In this document: piece after piece, positions 55,675 through 64,000 of the stretch | Layout of the letters: each line of letters begins with the position of its first letter | Numbering within the stretch: position 1 is the stretch's first letter | NCBI GenBank assembly: GCA_907165135.1 | Contig: OU015566.1 | Span: forward strand, 13,500,157-13,564,156 | From: Oikopleura dioica | Lineage: Eukaryota; Chordata; Appendicularia; Copelata; Oikopleuridae | Direction of reading: 5' to 3' | DNA length: 64,000 bases | Program-made: the position numbers and the translations under genes | The notes under the pieces: model-generated | What the model was told of the DNA's origin: nothing | Databases searched by the model: none | The model's input: the letters and a program-made list of their open reading frames with translations, nothing else

Positions 55675-58600
55675 CTAGTTATTGCCCGGCGAACCCAGCA
55701 AACTTTCATGACTGATCCTGGGGCTTTTCCATTGATCCCGATCCATAACTAACGACCTTGCATGCATGAACTCAGGCAGTATTAGGTCTTCGTTGTGACC
55801 AAGCATCATCAGGCCCGCGTTATTTGGATCTTTTACGCAGTCTCCGTCTACGATCGCTCTAATTGCCTTTAAAGACCACGAGTAAATCCTCTTCCTTTTC
55901 AACCCGACCTTTTCCGTGAAGCAGAGACCCTCAAACCAATCTATCCCTTCGGGGTATTCCTCCGTGCCCGTGACGACAAAGTATGGGTTTAGGTCATTCT
56001 TCTGCCATTCCCCTTCTAAAAGAATATAATCGCCAACCTTGATTGGCTTCTCGAATTCGTCATCGTAGCTATCACCCTTCTCGTAGGGATGAAACTTAAT
56101 TGGCTTTCTCGTGCGACCTTTCTCCTGGTTCTTAATAAATGCCTTTCTGCCTCGCTCACGACTCAACGCGATGTGTTCCAAAATTTTATTCATGTCAATT
56201 TTCAGCGGGCGATCAAATTTATCACGTGAAAAATAAATCTCATTTGGAGTATACCCGTGTCTGCTCGGATTTTCATTCAAGCGAGCCGCTGCCTCGACTG
56301 CGATCCGCATGTGCGATCCTTTCTTTGAGATTTCCGCCTTCAAAAACATCGTTAATTTTTGTACACGTGAGTCCATTGGTGAAAGGTGATTCTTGGACTT
56401 ACTGGTCTTTTCTGGCAGATGGATCTCAATCTTCCAGTCTTTCCACACGTCCCTCGTGGCAATACTCTTATTCACACTGCAACCGTCCAAAAAGATCCTA
56501 ATTCTCTTCTCTCGGATCGGACCTCTCAAAAACTCACCTACAGCTCTACACAACACTTCCGTGCCTTTGTCCGCAGTCATTTCAGAGTTCTTGATTGGGT
56601 ACAGCTTCGTTAAGCCCGAAATGGCTTCCGAGACAACCCAAAACTTCAGCGTGGATTCCTCATTTCCTGGAAAGGAATTTCTCGTGATCACGTCGGCGAA
56701 CAAAACTTGACCTAACTCCTTGGGTGACTCGTCGTTGTACTCCTTCGGGATCACCTCAATTTTCGCCTGCTTTCTGAAGTATGTGCACCCAGTGCAGCTC
56801 CTATGGACCTTCTCGACCACCTTGTTCATACCAGTCGACCAAAATGTGCATCTCACGTGTTTTTTAAAGGCCGTAAGGGATGTACATCCCGTAACTTTCA
56901 TCATGTGTCTCACGAGCAACTCTAAATACTCCAAAGGAACTACGATCGGCTCGACCTTCTTATCTTCCACGAAGAACGCCTGCCTACACAATATTCCTAC
57001 ATCGTTATCTTCCTTGATTTCACACGACTTTCTCAGGCTCTCAGCGATCCTGTCACCGTACGGCATTTTTCCGTTCTTACGCTTCGATTCTATCGCTCTC
57101 TGCACGTGTCTGTCCGTGAGCTGCATCCTCCTGATTAGCCGAAAATTCTCCAGAAACTCCTTCATCGAGAACTTTTTCAAAAAGTCATCCACCTCCACGT
57201 GAACTTCTCGCGCTTCTTTAATAAAAGGAGTTTCCTCCTGCGACTCATTCGACTCTTTCAATCTTTTAGCCCGTGCTCTCGTGGCCATCATGCAGATTTC
57301 CTCTTCCACCTCAATCGGCTTCAAATCTGTCAACTCCGTGGCCTGCTTCAGCGTATGTCTGAAATCATTCACGTCGTCGATCAGGAAAATGCTATCGAAC
57401 ATCTCGATGCTCACCACGGGTTCCTTTGATTTGCACTCCACCTTTCCCGCGTGGTTCGCAGTTAACTTTGACAAGTACCCATGGCTGTCCACTTCTACAC
57501 ACATCCTACAATCACCATTGCAAGGCTTGAGATGTGCCTCTGATCGGGACAGCATGTCTGCTAAGTCTACTTCAGCCGATCTGCAGCTTTTGTACACGAT
57601 CCTTACATTGTACGACATCAGCTTCACGAGTCTTTCGTTGATTTTATAATCCTCTGCCAATTCCTGCCCATTTAAACATCTTTTATACAACTTCTCTACC
57701 GAGATCGAATCTGTGATCACCGTCACTGGATTGTTCACGAGGTCAATTTCCCACGAGCAGTGAATTACCGCGTTCAGAATCCCGTGCAACTCGAGTAAAC
57801 AGCTGCACCATTGCGTGTTGTTGTTCGCATCCGGCCTTTTCTTGGAGTAAAGCTTATTAAGCCTTACTTTCCCATTCTCATCCTTTTGGTACAAAAATGC
57901 ACCCGTGCCCTTGTTACTCGAGTCAACCACGAGAAACGTCTCGAATTCTGCAACCACCGGGTACAGTGAGACTAAGCTTTCGTCCAGCTCTTTCTGCACT
58001 TTCTTATAACCTGCTATTAACTCGTCTGTCCAATTAATATGCTCCGCTAGGCTTTTCTTATTCTTCGTGGCTTCATACAACGGGGCTAAAATCTCCGTTC
58101 TAAACGGGAGGGAATCCGCAATGTATGTGATCCAGCCGAGCACTCTTTTCATGCATTTCACCGTTTTTATGCTCGTGTATTCCTGGTTCGCAATTTTCTC
58201 CAACACGTGTGTACTGGCTCTAATCGTGCCATTCTTTACTCTTCTTCCCAAAATGGAGATGTCTTTGCTCAAAAACGTGCACTTCTTTCCTTTCAACCTC
58301 AGATTAAACGAACTCAGTGTCTGCAAGACCGCCGCCACGTTCTCAAGAAATTCTTCCGGGGTTTTACCTACGATACAAATGTCGTCGACGTATATAAAAC
58401 AATATTCTCTGTGGCTATATAAGATAATCTTCAATTTTTCACGTGCTAATAACGGGCTCGAAATCCAACCCATCGGAAGTCTCCTGTAAGCCATAGGCCC
58501 CACGTCCGGATGGTCCAGACAAAAATGTGGCCACATAATCGGGTGGAATGGGAAACAATAAAACATCGAGGAGATGTCAATGCACGCGATGAGACCCGTT

Positions 58601-61575
58601 TCAGTGTATTTTGCCACCTTCTGGAGCACGTACTTGATTGAATCAGTCTGCCTCGCAGAATGCACCGTGTCGTCATTGATTTTCGCTCTCTTACAGTCCG
58701 CCACCACGCGGATTGATCCAGCGCACAACTCAACCTTTGCAGTTTCAGCATTCTTCTTCCCCACGGGAAAGAAGCTCAAGAAATGCTTTGGAGTCATATG
58801 CTTAGGTAGGAACCCGATCACGCCTTCACTGGCTTCCTGATCTAACTTGTCCACGAGCGCTTTCACAACTGACTCGGACATCGACTTGTTATAGCTCTGT
58901 CTCACCACCTTGCCGGACGTGTTACCCGTTATTTCAGCGTAAATTTGGAACTCTTCCCCTGGTACACAGCCCTGTGTCCCTTCGTACAGGACCTTCTCCT
59001 TCTCCAGAATCGACAGCAGTCTCTTCTTGTAATTCTTTCCGTCCGGAATGTCCTTCAACACTTCATTGTTCACGTCAATATTGCACTCCATCCACGTGTT
59101 CTTTTCACGAGCCGCCTGATGCATCTTTTCCAGCTTTCTTGCATAATTCACACGTGAATCTGGGTTCATTCTACCCGTGGGGGCCATATCGATGACTGAA
59201 CTTGACACGCTCGGTACCAAGGTTTCGCACCTAGCAGCCGGCATCAGCCTTTCATTCTTCACGACTTCGTACAAATTGAAGTTGTGAATCAAATTTTCTA
59301 ACTCAAAAATTTCGCTTCTTTTCTTGAAACCCAAATTGCTTATGTCTACACCTCGAATCGATACTCTAGTTTCAAAGCAATTCTCTCTTGGGATACACTC
59401 GATTTTCGCGCAATTTCTTGCCAAATCGCCAAGCGAAACCAACACGTTTCTGTCACTGCCTTCACAAACCTTCGCATTCACGAAGGAAATTTTCACGTTC
59501 CTACGTAGCCTCAACGTGAACGACACAGTGACTGGTAAGAATTTCAGCAAACTGCCCCCGGCCACCTTTCCTGCACCTGCACGAGACTTGCTTATCTTTG
59601 TTCCTTTGCTCAATTTTATCAACTCAAATAAACTCTCACTTAACAGCGACACTGATGCCCCTGTGTCTAGTAGAAGTTTAAACCACACGTGTTCATTTTT
59701 ATTCAAAACCTTCTCGCAATCAGGCAAACAGAAGTAAATCTGCAACAATCTTCTATCCGGCTCCTTCTCTTCATCACGTGTTGTTTCCTCTACTGTTGCC
59801 CTTAATTTACAATCGTTAATCTCTCTAATTTTTGCGAATACCTCACCGTCTAATCCGAAGTCTTCATAACCATCTTTGTCATCCAAATCCAGCTCACTGA
59901 GTAGGGCGCCAATGTCCTCACCTGATTCGGACCCCGAATACTCACAGTGCGACCGAAGCGCCAATAACTCGTGAACCCCAACATCTTCCTGGAGGGTGTA
60001 AACACGTGGACTGCCCGACTGTTTCACCCCCTTCTTCTTAATAAATCGGTTAAATTTACCTTTTATATCCGGTCGTTTGAACTGGCCTTTCGGTTTGTAG
60101 AACTTACTGGGGTCTTGTTTCTTTAATACTTCCAGGTCCCTCTTGTTCAAAGACTGACCCGTGTAAGCCAAAATTTTTCCCGTGCCAAACTCGACCTTCA
60201 AGTCTGGACTGTTTGTCAACTGGCTCAACCCCATGTCTCTACCATTCGGCCTCGGAAAACTCGCCCTATTTCGGGCCATCCATTTCTCAGCCCGTTGCGC
60301 ACCAAACTTCTTTGATACAAAGGCATTCAATTCAGCCTCAATTTCCTCATCCAAAGCGTTCGCCTCGTCATCTTCGGGAACGAAACTCTTCACGTGATTC
60401 GATTTTCTATTCTTGACTGCACTGCTCTGCTGGGAACAAACAAACGCCAATGTTGACCGAAAATCATTGGTAAACATATCTAATGCCAGCTCAACCTGTG
60501 TTAACTCCACGTGACCCTGAGCCTTTGATGCCTTGTCAATCTCGTCTAGAAATAATCTCTTTTCGACGATGACATCTCGACTCAACAAGTCCTTGAACTC
60601 TAAATGGCGCTTGGTGGCAACTTTTTCTAAAATATTCTCCCATTGCCTTGGTTCCAAGCTAACTGCGCATAAAGCCAATGCAGTAGATTCCGCAAATGGG
60701 CCAAAGACATCAGGAGTAGTGCAATACTCCTCCCTAAATCTACTTGCGCCCATTGGCGTTCCACGTGGAAATCTGTTCGGTACAACAGCATTATTTGTCA
60801 TAATTTTCCTCATCAACTTCCTGATGATTTCATACGTGGAACTAGTCTTGATATGAGACAATTCACCCTTCCCGACCACCTGAAGAAATTTCAGGAATTT
60901 AAAATAGTCGTTTGTTCGTGAATTATCTGCATAATCACGTGTCATAATTTCTGCATACTGATTCAGGCTTGTGACGTAACCATTTCGCATATCATCGCGT
61001 GAAGTATCCTCCACGTTTTCACAAACTACTGGGCAGATCTTACGCACAACCGCCAAAACCTCGTCAGCTGCCGATGGTCTCCCATCCACGCGCTCGAAGT
61101 ATCGCAGTAATGGCAATTCTAAACCCGGGAAAAACGTATCTTTGAAAGCTCTTTCACTCTCTTCACGATTCTGGACTGCATTGTCCATGAATCCATCATG
61201 CGTGGCGTTTACGGTGCAGTGGCTTAAAGTACCAGTGTACCTACCAGCTGCCCGCCAACCTTCGAACATTGCCAGACCATCGGGAACCGATAACCGGCCC
61301 GTCAAATCAGGCAACCTGCCGAAATTCTCTCCCCATAAAAGAGGGACGTTTGAGACTTGGTCTGCAAACCTATTTTCACGATCATTTTTCCTGATTTCTC
61401 CGGAGAGAATTCCAGACACGTGGTTAAGCCATCCCAGAATTTTCTGGGACCTAACACTATCGTCCGCTGCCGTAAAGGCCAGTGGCACGATTTCTTTCCC
61501 GGTATAATACTTCAGCCCCGGAGGACACTGAAACATACCGTTATTATCATACGCGTTCATAATTATAATGGCCAA
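55675..61575 (-). CDS. Gag-pol polyprotein of the LTR element
   Basis: One uninterrupted frame of 1966 aa starting about 145 bp inside the 5' LTR. In order: a Gag-like part (about residues 1-600, no CCHC knuckle seen), a protease with LLLDTGASVSLL (near 640), reverse transcriptase with LPMGWISSPLLAR and IYVDDICIV (about 960-1160), RNase H with FLVVDSSNKGTGAFLYQ, an integrase zinc module (H..H...C..C around RHMMKVTGC and CTGCTYF) and a core with FADVITRN and IFLDGCSVN. RT style and order PR-RT-RH-IN fit Ty3/gypsy-like elements. Where the catalytic Glu of the integrase is expected I read SRVQKLTMFLK, with Gln. The absence of stops and the matching LTRs suggest a young copy. No sequence is reconstructed here. 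Confidence 0.92.
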   Translation of the reverse strand: MAIIIMNAYDNNGMFQCPPGLKYYTGKEIVPLAFTAADDSVRSQKILGWLNHVSGILSGEIRKNDRENRFADQVSNVPLLWGENFGRLPDLTGRLSVPDGLAMFEGWRAAGRYTGTLSHCTVNATHDGFMDNAVQNREESERAFKDTFFPGLELPLLRYFERVDGRPSAADEVLAVVRKICPVVCENVEDTSRDDMRNGYVTSLNQYAEIMTRDYADNSRTNDYFKFLKFLQVVGKGELSHIKTSSTYEIIRKLMRKIMTNNAVVPNRFPRGTPMGASRFREEYCTTPDVFGPFAESTALALCAVSLEPRQWENILEKVATKRHLEFKDLLSRDVIVEKRLFLDEIDKASKAQGHVELTQVELALDMFTNDFRSTLAFVCSQQSSAVKNRKSNHVKSFVPEDDEANALDEEIEAELNAFVSKKFGAQRAEKWMARNRASFPRPNGRDMGLSQLTNSPDLKVEFGTGKILAYTGQSLNKRDLEVLKKQDPSKFYKPKGQFKRPDIKGKFNRFIKKKGVKQSGSPRVYTLQEDVGVHELLALRSHCEYSGSESGEDIGALLSELDLDDKDGYEDFGLDGEVFAKIREINDCKLRATVEETTRDEEKEPDRRLLQIYFCLPDCEKVLNKNEHVWFKLLLDTGASVSLLSESLFELIKLSKGTKISKSRAGAGKVAGGSLLKFLPVTVSFTLRLRRNVKISFVNAKVCEGSDRNVLVSLGDLARNCAKIECIPRENCFETRVSIRGVDISNLGFKKRSEIFELENLIHNFNLYEVVKNERLMPAARCETLVPSVSSSVIDMAPTGRMNPDSRVNYARKLEKMHQAAREKNTWMECNIDVNNEVLKDIPDGKNYKKRLLSILEKEKVLYEGTQGCVPGEEFQIYAEITGNTSGKVVRQSYNKSMSESVVKALVDKLDQEASEGVIGFLPKHMTPKHFLSFFPVGKKNAETAKVELCAGSIRVVADCKRAKINDDTVHSARQTDSIKYVLQKVAKYTETGLIACIDISSMFYCFPFHPIMWPHFCLDHPDVGPMAYRRLPMGWISSPLLAREKLKIILYSHREYCFIYVDDICIVGKTPEEFLENVAAVLQTLSSFNLRLKGKKCTFLSKDISILGRRVKNGTIRASTHVLEKIANQEYTSIKTVKCMKRVLGWITYIADSLPFRTEILAPLYEATKNKKSLAEHINWTDELIAGYKKVQKELDESLVSLYPVVAEFETFLVVDSSNKGTGAFLYQKDENGKVRLNKLYSKKRPDANNNTQWCSCLLELHGILNAVIHCSWEIDLVNNPVTVITDSISVEKLYKRCLNGQELAEDYKINERLVKLMSYNVRIVYKSCRSAEVDLADMLSRSEAHLKPCNGDCRMCVEVDSHGYLSKLTANHAGKVECKSKEPVVSIEMFDSIFLIDDVNDFRHTLKQATELTDLKPIEVEEEICMMATRARAKRLKESNESQEETPFIKEAREVHVEVDDFLKKFSMKEFLENFRLIRRMQLTDRHVQRAIESKRKNGKMPYGDRIAESLRKSCEIKEDNDVGILCRQAFFVEDKKVEPIVVPLEYLELLVRHMMKVTGCTSLTAFKKHVRCTFWSTGMNKVVEKVHRSCTGCTYFRKQAKIEVIPKEYNDESPKELGQVLFADVITRNSFPGNEESTLKFWVVSEAISGLTKLYPIKNSEMTADKGTEVLCRAVGEFLRGPIREKRIRIFLDGCSVNKSIATRDVWKDWKIEIHLPEKTSKSKNHLSPMDSRVQKLTMFLKAEISKKGSHMRIAVEAAARLNENPSRHGYTPNEIYFSRDKFDRPLKIDMNKILEHIALSRERGRKAFIKNQEKGRTRKPIKFHPYEKGDSYDDEFEKPIKVGDYILLEGEWQKNDLNPYFVVTGTEEYPEGIDWFEGLCFTEKVGLKRKRIYSWSLKAIRAIVDGDCVKDPNNAGLMMLGHNEDLILPEFMHARSLVMDRDQWKSPRISHESLLGSPGNN

Positions 61576-61633
61576 GTCAACGACAAGGTCTCGAGGTTTG
61601 AATTACTGAGTAGCAGTCCGTGCCCTAAGCCTT

Positions 61634-61717
61634 GGTCTCGGAATCAGGTAATTCCTTCCCTTAGCTTCTAGAAGTAAGGTCTCGGAATCAGGTAACTCCT
61701 TCCCAAAGCTTCCAGTC
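61634..61717. repeat. 44-bp direct duplication in the leader between 5' LTR and gag
   Basis: Two copies of GGTCTCGGAATCAGGTAA(T/C)TCC... start at 61634 and 61678. This is the untranslated leader, where primer binding and packaging signals normally lie; no tRNA-complementary site was recognised. Confidence 0.7.
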
Positions 61718-61719
61718 AC

Positions 61720-62116
61720 CACGATAAATTGCTCCTGCAGAAACTCAACACCCTCAGTACTCTCACACGTGTAAGCGTTCTAACGTTTATTCTAGTACAG
61801 CAGTTAGGCTCAACAAAACAAACACGGGTTCTACAGCGTCTCCAGCGGTGATGATGGAGGCCCGAGAAGGATACACGTGATGGAAGTTGATGTTGGAAGC
61901 TGCGTCTCCACGTTCACTGAACAAACCTGAAATCCGATTAGTCTGCTGTAGCTCCACTAGAATCTCTAAATAAACGTGCTTCACCTCGAGTTCGAACGCT
62001 AAGCGTATGAGCAACGGTTGGTGCGAACTCAGCCGACCGTTCTCGCGCGTAGGTTTTCTTCCTGAGGGCAGGCGAGCCTGGCCGAACCATTATTCTATCG
62101 TCTAAATCCTAACGTC
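61720..62116 (-). repeat. LTR (5' LTR with respect to pol)
   Basis: 397 bp, identical by eye to 48578-48974. It should carry the promoter of the pol-sense RNA. Contains two CACGTG sites. Confidence 0.95.
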
Positions 62117-63468
62117 ATTAAAAATTTTGAAGTTTCAAGGTAAAAAAATGAAGAAAAAAGAGCTGATTGATTCTTAAGGGTATCAACAACGGTTTTGGGC
62201 ATTTTTAAGGGACTTTTTTCAATCGTTGTTGACACCCTAGTTTTATTATTTTCAACCTCCAAAACGCGGATCGAGCAATGGTAAACCGGAAGTGCGGTTA
62301 CTATAACGGCGGATTAGAAGAACATGCTCTTGGAGATCTGGTCTTTTGGGCTGCTTGGCGCTGCCCTTTTCAACAAAAACGAGCGAAAATAGTATGACTC
62401 TGTCAGGTGCCACGTTAGCAGCTACAAACGCTGTTGGTTCACATAAACCGCACCTTGACACCAGAAACGATGGGATTACGCTCAAGTTAGAGATAGACTT
62501 TAAAATTGATGCCCGGAACTAATTCCGAACGGAGCCAGAGTTTAGGGCTCATCCAATTTTCCAGAGCAGCAGTTCAGTGGCTATCCATATCCGGCTCTAG
62601 TTACCGTCTAAGAGCGGAATAAGTGCGAATTTTTTCACATTCACGATTCGACTCAAATTTCTTGCATTTTTTTCAGCAAATTATTTCAAAAAATAATCAC
62701 GGTGACACCCTTATTTCTGCAAAAAAAACCTTTCTAAGTTTGGAAATTTTCAGGTATAAAAGTAAAATCATAAGAAATAAGGGTGTCACAATGCAAACTT
62801 AATTCTCAAAAAATATGAAAAATTCTTACGGTGACACCCTAATTTCTAGAAAACTCTTAAAACAGGCCAAAAAACTTTTTTTTTGAAAGAAAAAATTAAG
62901 AGAAATAAGGGTGTCACAATACTAATTATATTCTCGAAAAATGCGCTTAAAAGTCAAGTTATTTTATGTAGATCCCCTTAATTTTTTTTCTCTTGGAAAT
63001 TTTCTTTTCTAAGAAAAATATTCACTTTCTTAGCTTTAGATAACCCTTCTCCGGCTTGCGGAATTTCATAAGCCAAGCATTTTTGAGTAGCGGATTTTGA
63101 ATTCAAATTCACACTTGCGCGGCCTTTCAAAAAATTCCTGACAAAAAAATTCGTTTCATGCTCAAATCCTCAAATCCGGATTAAAAAAGAACGCTTTCGT
63201 TCCAAAAATCCAGGCTGAGTCACGTGATAAGGGAATTATTGAAGAAATGAGGGATAATTTGAGCCACGTTTTTTCTCCCCGGCAGCTGTTTCTAAAAGAT
63301 TGGGGATGAGCGCCGAGGAGAATCAAGATCATCCCATAATTAACACCTGAGCTGTGGGGGAAAGAGAGAGTCAAGGGTGGTGGCGATGGAGATAATTATC
63401 ACGGTCTTATTTCTTTTTGAGCAAAATATCGACCACGTTACGTGTTGCTTGAATTTTGTTTTGATTAA
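62117..63468. other. Repeat-rich flank right of the LTR element
   Basis: No gene supported; the minus-strand frame 62252-62485 lacks an ATG and splice support. Includes GGTATCAACAACG...CGTTGTTGACACCC (62178-62235) and the GGGTGTCAC hairpins below. Confidence 0.45.
62701..62917. repeat. Two tandem hairpins ending GGTGACACCC / GGGTGTCAC
   Basis: Unit 1 62701-62789, unit 2 62830-62917: each begins GGTGACACCCT(T/A)ATTTCT and ends AGAAATAAGGGTGTCACA. They are short inverted-repeat elements, head to tail. Confidence 0.75.
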
Positions 63469-63968
63469 GGACCCCCTCGTCATGTTGGAATGACTTTTTC
63501 AAACATGCATTTCGGGTTGAAACCCTTAAGATTTTGAAAACATTTTTGTGGGTTTATGTAGCTAGATAGTTGGTCGAGGGCACCAGATAGTCAAGAACGC
63601 TCGTGCATTTCTTAAGGGTGTCGCTTTGATAGGTTAAAGTCAAAATTTTTTCAAACATGAATATCTCACCGATAACCTTAATTTAAGAAAATTTTGAAAT
63701 TCCTAAAATTTAACTCAGAGCTCTGTCGAGGGCACCAGATAGTTATTACGATTATATCTTTATGGGTTTACTCCGAAAAAAGGGATTAAAGGTCGCTTAT
63801 CAGCCAAAAAATGGGCAAATTTTGCGAGAAAAGCCCGAAAATCTCGATTTTCAACCTCGATTTTAAAGGCGTTAGAGTCGAGATGGAATTTTGTCATAAT
63901 AGAGAAAAATCATTCTCAGAACTCAGAGAATCGATTCCCGAAAATCGTCAAACATGACGGGGGGGTCC
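63469..63968. mobile_element. TTAA-flanked MITE, 500 bp
   Basis: Terminal inverted repeats GGACCCCCTCGTCATGTT and AACATGACGGGGGGGTCC, with TTAA at 63465-63468 and 63969-63972. Internal direct repeat TCGAGGGCACCAGATAGT at about 63576 and 63726. Non-coding. Third TTAA-type element in the window. Confidence 0.8.
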
Positions 63969-64000
63969 TTAAGGGTGTACATGAGCTTTTTTTTATTATG

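Larger units (their letters stand above)
48578..62116 (-). mobile_element. 13.5-kb LTR retroelement with accessory genes on both strands
   Basis: Two direct 397-bp repeats (48578-48974 and 61720-62116) bound the unit. Pol lies on the minus strand, so the right repeat is the 5' LTR. Order in the pol sense: 5' LTR, gag-pol (61575-55675), then a region with two antisense genes (55461-54633 and 54661-53549), two sense genes (53258-52637, 52501-51965), an antisense gene (51911 to about 50494), a sense gene (50310-49013), 3' LTR. Pol has Ty3/gypsy-like features, which agrees with the Tor retrovirus-like elements known from Oikopleura, but I know of no Tor copy described with spliced antisense genes. 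No clear target duplication (left flank AATTGT, right flank ATTAAA) and no tRNA-like primer site was recognised. Confidence 0.88.

Noticed and set aside
48578-62116. Possibility that the accessory block is a host gene cluster into which a retroelement inserted
   Set aside because: The block lies between the two matching LTRs and shares the CACGTG enrichment with gag-pol and the LTRs, so a single unit is simpler; not fully excluded.

Overview
This is a eukaryotic window with the architecture of an appendicularian (larvacean) tunicate, most like Oikopleura. Introns are mostly 31-70 bp, genes are closely packed on both strands, AATAAA signals sit on or just after stop codons, and many start codons lie a few bases downstream of a 3' splice-site-like sequence, as expected for spliced-leader trans-splicing. 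The proteins are metazoan: alpha-tubulin, ZP, CUB, kelch, laminin-G, Ly6/uPAR, thrombospondin type 3 and class I cytokine-receptor domains. The species assignment is an inference. I built exon models by hand from reading frame, phase and splice sites; most introns are GT-AG, but several fit only GA-AG, GC-AG or CG-AG, and most of the non-GT ones are associated with insertions or paralog differences.

Layout. 1-6.3 kb: the 3' part of a lectin/coiled-coil/laminin-G extracellular protein, then an Ly6-domain secreted protein in tail-to-tail orientation. 6.9-11.9 kb: a small acidic protein, a four-pass membrane protein with a TTAA-flanked foldback element in its last intron, and a CUB-domain secreted protein. 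12-14 kb: a repeat element ending in inverted 16-bp minisatellites. 13.9-16.6 kb: two tiny secreted Tyr-rich peptides and a ZP-domain protein. 17.2-21 kb: two tandem carbohydrate sulfotransferase paralogs with different introns. 21.9-27.8 kb: a cytokine-receptor-like protein, two unknown proteins and a multi-pass membrane protein, all on the minus strand. 29.3-31.1 kb: alpha-tubulin. 31.2-42.3 kb: coiled-coil, single-pass, thrombospondin-repeat, cysteine-rich/kelch, small myristoyl-type, coiled-coil/membrane and mucin/lectin-like genes. 42.6-46.7 kb: a PPxY membrane protein whose intron holds a nested 2-kb inverted-repeat element, and another single-pass protein.

48,578-62,116 is one 13.5-kb LTR retroelement with two LTRs that look identical by eye (397 bp each). 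Its gag-pol (1966 codons including the stop... 1966 aa by translation) is on the minus strand. Between pol and the distal LTR lie at least five accessory genes on BOTH strands, most carrying short GT-AG introns: three in pol orientation and two in antisense. The palindrome CACGTG recurs roughly every 250-300 bp throughout this element, LTRs included, and is much rarer outside it. I regard this element as the most unusual object in the window. The right flank (62.1-64 kb) is repeat DNA rich in GGGTGTCAC hairpins and TTAA-flanked elements.

No rRNA or CRISPR array was seen, and no tRNA gene was recognised by eye.
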